Below are positions 17,489 to 24,770 of a DNA stretch of 34,776 nucleotides, in pieces. The notes beneath the pieces were generated by a model. It saw only the letters and a program-made list of their open reading frames with translations. It had not been told where the DNA came from and did no database searches. Made by a program: the position numbers and the translations under genes. Each line of letters begins with the position of its first letter. The stretch's first letter is position 1. This DNA comes from an uncultured Oscillospiraceae bacterium (lineage in GTDB: Bacteria > Bacillota > Clostridia > Oscillospirales > Oscillospiraceae), in the NCBI GenBank assembly GCA_946546815.1, contig CAMNOL010000011.1, positions 1 through 34,776 on the forward strand, given 5' to 3'.

Positions 17489-17515
17489 GGAGCGCCGCTT
17501 TGCGGCGCTCCTTTT
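17489..17515 (+). terminator. Rho-independent terminator
   Basis: GGAGCGCCGC-ttt-GCGGCGCTCCTTTT. Confidence 0.85.
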
Positions 17516-17547
17516 CATAATTCAATGCGCTGAAAGGAACTCATACT

Positions 17548-18186
17548 ATGAACTTATTTGACCAAAACGGTCCTGTGATGGACGCGCTGCGCAAGCTGAC
17601 GGACATCATGTTCTGCAACATCATGTTCTGTATCTTTTCCATGCCCCTGTTCACCATCGGAGCATCGCTGTCCGCCCTGTACACCTGTACCCAGAGCCTG
17701 GTTGATGAGACAGAGGATGAGTTTATCGTTCGGCAGTTCTGGCGGGCTTTTCGCCGGAATTTCGGACAGGCCACGCTGCTGTGGGGCTTCTGCCTGCTGG
17801 CCGCGGCATTTCTGGGCCTCTATTATTGGGTGGTGGGGATGTTGAATCCGGCGCTGGTGCGGGTGTACCGGGTGACATTCTTTGTGCTGTGTGTGGTGTT
17901 TCTGTTCGGGTTCCAGTATTTTTTTCCCATGCAGGCCCGTTATCAGATGAAGCTGCGCCACATTCTGAAAAACTCCTGGCTGCTGAGCATTGCAGCGCTG
18001 CCCTGGACCCTTTGCAGCATCGGTGTGACCGCGGGAATGGTATACATCACCCTGTTCATGAACCCGGGAGTGCTGAATATTGGGGTATTTCTGTGGGCCA
18101 TGCTGCTGTTTGGTGTGGTGGCGTATCTGAACAGCTTCTTTTTCCGGCAGGCCTTCAAACAGGTACAGCCCTCTGAGCAGTCATAA
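17548..18186 (+). CDS. DUF624 / YesL-like membrane protein
   Basis: MNLFDQNGPVMDALRKLTDIMFCNIMFCIFSMPLFTIGASLSALYTCTQ is typical of the YesL/DUF624 family near sugar ABC operons. Confidence 0.82.
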   Translation: MNLFDQNGPVMDALRKLTDIMFCNIMFCIFSMPLFTIGASLSALYTCTQSLVDETEDEFIVRQFWRAFRRNFGQATLLWGFCLLAAAFLGLYYWVVGMLNPALVRVYRVTFFVLCVVFLFGFQYFFPMQARYQMKLRHILKNSWLLSIAALPWTLCSIGVTAGMVYITLFMNPGVLNIGVFLWAMLLFGVVAYLNSFFFRQAFKQVQPSEQS

Positions 18187-18265
18187 TGGAAAAGAACGGC
18201 TTCCTGCTGTGCGCGCAGGAGAAATGCGTGACATTCCGAGATGATGGAATTGGGAGGAAACATCC

Positions 18266-19153
18266 ATGAAGAGCGGCCTGCACAGCTATCTGCGGGAACA
18301 TGCGAAGCACGGAACCACAGGGTTTCCAGCCGGATTCTACGACTGCCAGGTGCCCCGGGATTTTCAGGACATGCCCTTTCACTGGCACGAGGAGCTGGAA
18401 TTTACCATGGTCCGCAGCGGATCGCTGCAGTATTCCATTGATCTGGCGTCCATGAACGTCCGGGAAGGGGATCTGCTGCTGATTCCACCGGATACGCTGC
18501 ACTCCGCCCACCAGTTGGAGGACCAGTCCGCCGCCACAGATTCTGTTGTGTTTCACCTGAATCTGGCGGGGCTCTCCGCGAAGGACGCCTGTGCAGAGCG
18601 GTACATTCGGCCTCTTGGGGAAGGGGAGCTGCCTCTGCCCACGGTGGTGCGCCCGGAGGACCCTTTTTACCAGGAGCTGCAGACTTGCTTTCAGCGTATG
18701 TGGGCCTGCCGGCATCCCGATGCGCCGTATCGGGAGCTGATGTTTCGGGGAGAGGCAGTTCGACTGGTTCTGCTGCTGTGGCAGATGTCCGGCAGAACGG
18801 GGGAGCACCCACCCAGACGCATGATGCACCCCTATGAAGAAAAGCTGAAGCTGGTGCTGGCCTATATGCAGGAGCATTACACCGAATCCATCACGGTGAA
18901 GCAGCTGGCGGACCTGTGCGGCTTCTCCCAGGTGCATTTTATGAACGTGTTTAAGGAGGCCATTGGCTCCACCTGTATCCAATACCTCATAGAGTACCGT
19001 CTGGCGCTGGCGGCGGCGGATTTGCAGGAGACCAACCGCTCGGTGATGCAGATTGCCATGGATAACGGGTTTCAGAACATCTCTTATTTCAATCGAACAT
19101 TTAAGAAAAAGTACCACGTCACCCCGCTGGCCTACCGAAAAAACCGGCCGTGA
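18266..19153 (+). CDS. AraC-family transcriptional regulator
   Basis: Cupin-like N-terminus (FHWHEELEFTMVRSG) and C-terminal double HTH (ITVKQLADLCGFSQVHFMNVFKEAIGST...MQIAMDNGFQNISYFNRTFKKKYHVTPLAYR). Confidence 0.94.
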   Translation: MKSGLHSYLREHAKHGTTGFPAGFYDCQVPRDFQDMPFHWHEELEFTMVRSGSLQYSIDLASMNVREGDLLLIPPDTLHSAHQLEDQSAATDSVVFHLNLAGLSAKDACAERYIRPLGEGELPLPTVVRPEDPFYQELQTCFQRMWACRHPDAPYRELMFRGEAVRLVLLLWQMSGRTGEHPPRRMMHPYEEKLKLVLAYMQEHYTESITVKQLADLCGFSQVHFMNVFKEAIGSTCIQYLIEYRLALAAADLQETNRSVMQIAMDNGFQNISYFNRTFKKKYHVTPLAYRKNRP

Positions 19154-19207
19154 CGAGAAAACCGCCCCGGAGGATCGTGCCGGAGCGGTTCTGTTTTCTG
19201 TTTGCAG

Positions 19208-19233
19208 CTTCCCAGCCTGCTGGGAAGTTTTTT
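19208..19233 (+). terminator. Rho-independent terminator
   Basis: CTTCCCAG-cctg-CTGGGAAG-TTTTTT. Confidence 0.85.
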
Positions 19234-19256
19234 GCTTCTTCTGACCGGGAAACTGA

Positions 19257-20360
19257 TTACTGCCAGCAGTCCGTGCCGTATTCCTTTCCATTTTCCGCTG
19301 TGATCAGGAAGGTTCCCACGGTGTCCTCCTCGGGCACGGCTTCCCCGTCCAGATGCTGGTTGGCGCTGTCCGCCAGAGCCTGGGCGATTCCCATGGGGGA
19401 CTGTGCGCCCAGTCCTGCCAGCTGAGACTTGCCCAGCTGGGCTTTCAGCTCCGGAGAGCCGTCTGCGCTGTAAACCAGGCAGTTGGAGTTGTTCACGGCC
19501 TGCAGTGCTCCTGCGGCGTCTGCATCGCTTGTGGAGAAGATAGCGACGAGGCCGGGGTTTTCTTTCAGCGCATCCTTGACCAGCTTCGCTGCAGCGTCCG
19601 GGTCTCCGTTGGCCTCCAACTCATCGGCGATCACCAGTTCTACACCGGATTCTTCTGCTGCGTCCATAAAGCCCTGGGCACGCTCCATCATGGCGCCGGA
19701 GAAGGTCTGCTCCAACACAAGTACGTCACCGCCGTTGGGGCAGCGCTCCGCCAGATCTATGCCGCACACATAACCTGCGTTATATTCATCGGAACGGATG
19801 ATAGCGACAACGCCATTCGGAGCCGCGTCCCATTCTCCGAAGCCAAACACAGGAAGGTCCTGATCCGACAGCGTCTGGAGCGCATCCTCCAGCCCGGCGC
19901 CGTCCACCGGACAGACAAAAATGGCGTCCACCTTTTGCCCGGACAGCTCTTTCAGCTGGTTCTTCTGGGCCTCTGCATCGGGAGCGGGCTCCGCAAGGAT
20001 CAGGGAGTCGCCGATTCCCTCCAGGTAGGCCCTCAGTTCCTCCGCCACAGCGGCCTCGGTCAACGTGGCGTCGGCGGGCATGCTGCATCCGAAGGTGCGG
20101 GGAGCGCGCTGCTCCTCGGGTTCGGGCTGAGAGGGAGCGGGACTGCTGGACACGGCGCCGGAGTCGGACAGTTCGCCGATGGAGAGCAGAGAGCTGTCTG
20201 CGGGATCTGCTGCAGCGGAAGCGTCCGCCGGATCCTGGATGGAGTCTGCGGACTGTGCAGCTCCGGACTGCTCTGTCCTATTGGAATCGGCAGTTTGTTG
20301 ACAGGCGGTCAGGAAGAGCAGCATCAAAAGGGACAGTCCCAGCGCAAAGATTCTCTTCAT
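19257..20360 (-). CDS. Orphan sugar-binding (ribose-type) lipoprotein
   Basis: Signal peptide with lipobox LLFLTACQQ; type-1 periplasmic binding fold motifs (VDAIFVCPVDGAGLEDAL, DGSPELKAQL); no adjacent permease or ATPase. Confidence 0.8.
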   Translation of the reverse strand: MKRIFALGLSLLMLLFLTACQQTADSNRTEQSGAAQSADSIQDPADASAAADPADSSLLSIGELSDSGAVSSSPAPSQPEPEEQRAPRTFGCSMPADATLTEAAVAEELRAYLEGIGDSLILAEPAPDAEAQKNQLKELSGQKVDAIFVCPVDGAGLEDALQTLSDQDLPVFGFGEWDAAPNGVVAIIRSDEYNAGYVCGIDLAERCPNGGDVLVLEQTFSGAMMERAQGFMDAAEESGVELVIADELEANGDPDAAAKLVKDALKENPGLVAIFSTSDADAAGALQAVNNSNCLVYSADGSPELKAQLGKSQLAGLGAQSPMGIAQALADSANQHLDGEAVPEEDTVGTFLITAENGKEYGTDCWQ

Positions 20361-20616
20361 GGGTAGGTCCTCCTTTACAATAGCAAATGTGGGATCTGAA
20401 TACAGATGGGAGATGACAAAGGTGTCTGAAGGTACTATAGCTTTTTTCCCGGGGGTGTGTCAACTGATTTTTCCCGAAGCCGGTGATCTCTTTTGTTCTG
20501 ACAAACTGCAGATCCAATCTATGGTTTATGTGGGTTTCCTGATGAATCATTGGGATAAATATTGCAGATTCTTCGGAATTAAGCAGATCTGTTTATTATT
20601 TTATTGGATTTGGCCC

Positions 20617-20645
20617 TTGACGAATAGGAAAAATTGATATATTCT
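20617..20645 (+). promoter_or_regulatory. Sigma-A type promoter of lysR2
   Basis: TTGACG - 17 nt - TATTCT. Confidence 0.5.
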
Positions 20646-20678
20646 TAATCTACAACCAATGATTTGAGGTAGGCTGCT

Positions 20679-21584
20679 ATGACGCTGAACCAGATTCTTT
20701 ATTTCTCAAAGACCGCAGAGTATATGAACATGGCCCGGGCAGCAAAGGCGTTGATGATTGCCCAGCCCAGTCTCAGTATGTCTCTGAGCAAGCTGGAGGA
20801 CGAGCTGGGGGTGGCTCTATTTGAAAAAAAAGGCCGGGGCATTACCCTGACCGCCGAGGGACATTGTTTTCTGCAGCACGCCCACCGCATCATTTCCGAC
20901 GTGGACGCGGCCACTCAGGAAATGAAACGGCTGAAAAACGAGGCGGAATCCTCGCTGACCATCGCCTATATCAACCCCATTGCCGAGCATTTCCTGCCAA
21001 ACCTGTTCCGCCGGTTTTTGGCTTCCTCCCCGGAGGCGGAAAAAATCCGGCTGAAGTCCATTGAAATGGACACCGGTGACATCGTGGACGCGCTGACCAA
21101 CAACACGGTGGATCTGACCCTCAGCTCTAAAATCACCGGACACGAGGAGCTGACCCAGATTCCCATTTTGCGCCAGCCCCTGGTGCTGATTGTGCCCAAG
21201 GGACATCGACTGGAGCAGGAGTACCAGTCCACCGGGGCTCCGCTGAAGTGCAGCCAGCTGGCCCAGGAGTCCCTGGTCACCTACTTCACCCGCTCTCCGA
21301 TGCACAAGCAGATATTGGATTACTTTGCGGAGCAGGAGGTCACACCCAATGTGTGCCACTATGCCTACAACGAGCTGGCCATTGCCAATCTGGTGGCAGA
21401 AAATATGGGGGTGGCCATTGTGGCGAAGGTGGATAACCTGCCCTGGGAGCGGGTGACAGAGATTCCGCTGGAAGGGCTGGCCCGCAGCCGCAATATCTAT
21501 CTGACCTACCGCACCAACCGAAAAATGTTTTCTGCTGCCCGGCAGATGGCGGGGTTTATCCGTCAGCATTACGGACTGGAATGA
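20679..21584 (+). CDS. LysR-family transcriptional regulator
   Basis: MTLNQILYFSKTAEYMNMARAAKALMIAQPSLSMSLSKLEDELGVALFEKKGRGITLTAEG wHTH and LysR effector domain. Confidence 0.94.
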   Translation: MTLNQILYFSKTAEYMNMARAAKALMIAQPSLSMSLSKLEDELGVALFEKKGRGITLTAEGHCFLQHAHRIISDVDAATQEMKRLKNEAESSLTIAYINPIAEHFLPNLFRRFLASSPEAEKIRLKSIEMDTGDIVDALTNNTVDLTLSSKITGHEELTQIPILRQPLVLIVPKGHRLEQEYQSTGAPLKCSQLAQESLVTYFTRSPMHKQILDYFAEQEVTPNVCHYAYNELAIANLVAENMGVAIVAKVDNLPWERVTEIPLEGLARSRNIYLTYRTNRKMFSAARQMAGFIRQHYGLE

Positions 21585-21650
21585 TCCCCAGGACGTTCTG
21601 TTCCACAATCATCGGTGGAAAACCCGCAATTGAGTCTTTCCGGAGGAGTT

Positions 21651-22121
21651 ATGGACATTATTTTTCTCGATGTTGACGGTGTGATGATCTCGGAGGAGAG
21701 CTTTCTGCTGACGATGGCGCTGAATGGCCGGATGGTGTTTTTCTCCCGGAAGGCCATGAAGGCGCTGCGCTGGCTGGTAAAACAGACCGGCGCACAGGTG
21801 GTGCTGACTTCTTCCTGGCGGCCCATGCCGGGCTACGGTCCCACTCGCAGTTATCTGCAGTTCAAATCGGCGCTGACCCGGAACCACACGCCGCTGTTTG
21901 ACGAGACGCCCCGGCTGGAGGACGGAACCCGGGACCGGAGCGACGAAATCACCGCCTGGCTGGAGGAGCATCCCACAGAGCGCTATGTGATCATTGACGA
22001 CAACAACCGGTTTCATCGCCACCCGGAGCTGCAGCAGCACTGGGTGCGAATCGACCCGGAGCACGGCTTTACCATGAAGGACGCAGAAAAAGCGCTGGAG
22101 CACTTTCTTGCCCAGGGGTGA
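21651..22121 (+). CDS. HAD-superfamily protein (resembling HAD_SAK domains)
   Basis: MDIIFLDVDGVMIS motif I, VVLTSSWR motif II, YVIIDDNN motif IV. Confidence 0.78.
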   Translation: MDIIFLDVDGVMISEESFLLTMALNGRMVFFSRKAMKALRWLVKQTGAQVVLTSSWRPMPGYGPTRSYLQFKSALTRNHTPLFDETPRLEDGTRDRSDEITAWLEEHPTERYVIIDDNNRFHRHPELQQHWVRIDPEHGFTMKDAEKALEHFLAQG

Positions 22122-22183
22122 AACAGGAATAGTTTTGTCCCAGGGGTCATAGGCTGTACCATCAAATTCTGGAGGTACAGGCT

Positions 22184-22468
22184 ATGGCATTTGAACCCAA
22201 AGATACATCCATTCTCCCGCCCCACCATATTGTCATGGAGGAGCGGGCTTCTCTGTCCATTTCCGGAGTGGAAGAGGTGGAGAGCTTTGACGAGAACACC
22301 ATTTCCCTCTCCACCAGTCAGGGGGCGCTGATTGTGAGGGGGGAGAACCTCCACATTGAAAAGCTCAGCCTGGACGGCGGCGATCTAAAGGTGGAGGGAA
22401 CCGTTGACTCGCTGACCTATGAGGAGCGGCAGGCAAGGGGCGGCCTGTTTGCCCGCCTGCTGCGCTGA
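22184..22468 (+). CDS. yabP: Sporulation protein YabP
   Basis: ~94 aa with HHIVMEERASLSISGVEEVESFDENTISLSTSQGALIVRGENLHIEKLSLDGGDLKVEGTVDSLTY, a YabP/YqfC-type pattern; followed by yabQ and divIC. Confidence 0.9.
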   Translation: MAFEPKDTSILPPHHIVMEERASLSISGVEEVESFDENTISLSTSQGALIVRGENLHIEKLSLDGGDLKVEGTVDSLTYEERQARGGLFARLLR

Positions 22469-22469
22469 T

Positions 22470-23156
22470 ATGGAGGTTGCGGTTTCCCAACAGGTGTTTT
22501 CGCTCACCGGCGCGCTGCTGCTGGGACTGGCACTGGGAATGCTCTACGACCTGTTTCGGGTGCTGCGGGCGCGCCTGCCGCTGCCTGTGCTGGGGAGCGC
22601 GCTGGATTTGCTGTTTTGGCTGATTTCCATGCTGACGCTGTTTCTTTGGTGTCTGTTCACAGGAAAGGGCGTCATCCGGATCTACATTGCGCTCTCTCTG
22701 CTGGCAGGGGGATGGCTCTGGTTCCAGACCTTCAGCCCCGGATTCCTGGCCCTGGGGTATCGCGCCGCGGAATTATGTGCGCGAGTAATAAACATCTTCC
22801 TGTCTCCTGTGCGCGCTGTGGCAAAGATTCTGAAAAAAATTTTTATTTTTTTCAGAAATCACTTTCATTATTGGAGAACCTGGTATAAAATAGAAATGAT
22901 ATTCGCAGGAGATTCAACCTTGCGGCATCAGACCAAAGCTTCAGACCAAGGAGGAACACAGAGTGAAAACCACAAAAGCAAGTCTGATCACAAAGAGCGT
23001 CATTTTGATCCTCATCGTCTATTTGTCCATCACTCTGCTGAACATCCGGGGAAAGATCCAGACGGCAAGCGAAAACTGTTCCACCATTCAGGCGCAGGTA
23101 GTGGCGCAAACCGCAAAAAACGCCGCGGTGGAAGAGCACATCCGCAACAGCGATGA
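22470..23156 (+). CDS. yabQ: Sporulation protein YabQ (anomalously long C-terminus)
   Basis: Four-TM YabQ-like N-terminal region immediately after yabP. The C-terminal ~65 codons overlap divIC in another frame. Confidence 0.75.
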   Translation: MEVAVSQQVFSLTGALLLGLALGMLYDLFRVLRARLPLPVLGSALDLLFWLISMLTLFLWCLFTGKGVIRIYIALSLLAGGWLWFQTFSPGFLALGYRAAELCARVINIFLSPVRAVAKILKKIFIFFRNHFHYWRTWYKIEMIFAGDSTLRHQTKASDQGGTQSENHKSKSDHKERHFDPHRLFVHHSAEHPGKDPDGKRKLFHHSGAGSGANRKKRRGGRAHPQQR

Positions 23157-23241
23157 CCCGGAGACCGTGCTGGAGATTGCCAAAGAGAAGCTGGGCCTGG
23201 TGGAAGAGGGCGAGGTCGTTTTCCACGATACCACCAACTGA
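22963..23241 (+). CDS. divIC: FtsB/DivIC-family septum formation initiator
   Basis: GTG start with GGAGG RBS; short N-terminal TM plus coiled coil; ETVLEIAKEKLGLVEEGEVVFHD. Confidence 0.85.
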   Translation: MKTTKASLITKSVILILIVYLSITLLNIRGKIQTASENCSTIQAQVVAQTAKNAAVEEHIRNSDDPETVLEIAKEKLGLVEEGEVVFHDTTN

Positions 23242-23295
23242 GGCGCCTGAGAAACGCCGAGAGAGAGAAAACTGCAGGAGGATACAAAGCAGGGT

Positions 23296-23847
23296 ATGGA
23301 TTTTGAAATCGGAGCAATTTTAGAGGGAAAGGTCACGGGCATCACCAAGTTTGGTGCATTTGTTTCACTGCCGGGAGGACGGTCCGGCCTGGTTCACATT
23401 TCTGAGGTGGCACATTCCTACGTCAATGATGTGAACGAGTTCCTGTCCATCGGGGATTCCGTGAAGGTGAAGGTCATCAACGTGGATGACAACAACCGCA
23501 TCAATCTTTCCATTAAACAGACCCTGCCGCCGCCTCCAAGGCCGGAGCGGGGAAACCGGGACCGGAACGGCGGCAATGACCGCCGGGGCAGCTTCCAGAG
23601 AAATCGGGAGAACGCTGCGCCCCGGGGCGAGAGACGGCCGGAGCGCAGCAGTGGGCCCAGGGAGTACGAAAACCGGACGCCCCGTTCTGGCGGCGGCGCC
23701 AGAAACAGCGCACCCAAGGAAGCGTCCGCTTCTTTCGATGATATGCTGAAGCGGTTTATGACCGAGTCCGACAGCAAAAACGCAAAGCTGAACCGAGGCG
23801 AGCGCAGCCGCCGCCGGGGAAACGGCAGAGTGGGGCGCGGAAACTGA
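23296..23847 (+). CDS. S1 RNA-binding domain protein (YabR-like) with R/G-rich tail
   Basis: S1 domain IGAILEGKVTGITKFGAFVSLPGGRSGLVHISEVAHSYVNDVNEFLSIGDSVKVKVINVDDNNRINLSIKQ; low-complexity basic tail. Confidence 0.9.
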   Translation: MDFEIGAILEGKVTGITKFGAFVSLPGGRSGLVHISEVAHSYVNDVNEFLSIGDSVKVKVINVDDNNRINLSIKQTLPPPPRPERGNRDRNGGNDRRGSFQRNRENAAPRGERRPERSSGPREYENRTPRSGGGARNSAPKEASASFDDMLKRFMTESDSKNAKLNRGERSRRRGNGRVGRGN

Positions 23848-23871
23848 TCCCATCTTCCATCTGAATAAAGG

Positions 23872-23903
23872 AAAAGGACCTCAGCCGGGCTGGGGTCCTT
23901 TTT
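23872..23903 (+). terminator. Rho-independent terminator
   Basis: AAAAGGACCTCAGC-cgg-GCTGGGGTCCTTTTTT. Confidence 0.85.
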
Positions 23904-23931
23904 TATTTGCATCTGTGGGCAGCTCTGGAAA

Positions 23932-24732
23932 TCAATACTGGTCCGGAGACTGCTGGTAATTCCTCTTTCGGCGGTAGTGATCCATTTTGGATTGAATCCG
24001 GTTGGTCAGACCAAAGCCGAAGGCTTGTTCGTTCTCTTTATACTGAAGCAGTCCGCGGAAGATATAGACGTCCTCCGGGGTGGTAACTTTGATGTTGCCC
24101 CGGTTGCCCATGACCAGGTGCACCGGCTTGCCCAGTGCGGTCATAATGGTGCAGGAGTCTACCATATTGTCGTAACGGCCGGGGGTGACCCGGATCTGGT
24201 TATGGGCCTCCAGAATGTCGCCCAGACGGAAGGACTGAGGGGCCTGTGCCGTATAGGTCTGCTTCCGCAGCGGCACCTGCTCCACATGGACGCCGTCCTT
24301 GCTCAGCACCACGGTCTCATAGCCGGGGGTGCTGGTGATGGCGCTGCCGTACTCTTCCACAGAGTGAATGTTGTCCGCGATGACATCAGAGGACACATAG
24401 GGGCGCACGCCGTCGTGCAGCAGCACGATGGAATCGGCCGGGTTTTCCTGGGAGGCCTTCAGCAGAACGTTGTAGATGGAGTCCTGGGCAGTCTCACCGC
24501 CGGGCACCACTGCCTCGACCTTGGTGATGTGGTACTCCTCAATGAGCACCTTCATATAGTCGATGTAGTCGGCCAGAACGGAGACATAAATCTTGTCAAT
24601 CATGGAATGGTACTGAAACAGCTCCAGGGTGTGGATGACCACGGGCTTGCCGTTGATCTCCAGAAACTGCTTGGGCACGCCGGCGCCCATGCGGACGCCG
24701 CTGCCGCCGGCAAAAATCATTGCAATATTCAT
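23932..24732 (-). CDS. IspD/TarI-family cytidylyltransferase
   Basis: MNIAMIFAGGSGVRMGAGVPKQFLEINGKPVVIHTL nucleotidyltransferase motif; HDGVRPYVS; VTTPEDVYI. Next to a TagF-like gene, which favours TarI. Confidence 0.88.
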   Translation of the reverse strand: MNIAMIFAGGSGVRMGAGVPKQFLEINGKPVVIHTLELFQYHSMIDKIYVSVLADYIDYMKVLIEEYHITKVEAVVPGGETAQDSIYNVLLKASQENPADSIVLLHDGVRPYVSSDVIADNIHSVEEYGSAITSTPGYETVVLSKDGVHVEQVPLRKQTYTAQAPQSFRLGDILEAHNQIRVTPGRYDNMVDSCTIMTALGKPVHLVMGNRGNIKVTTPEDVYIFRGLLQYKENEQAFGFGLTNRIQSKMDHYRRKRNYQQSPDQY

Positions 24733-24770
24733 AACAATTGTCCTTCTCTGTTTTCCTGTCAAAGGGCAGG

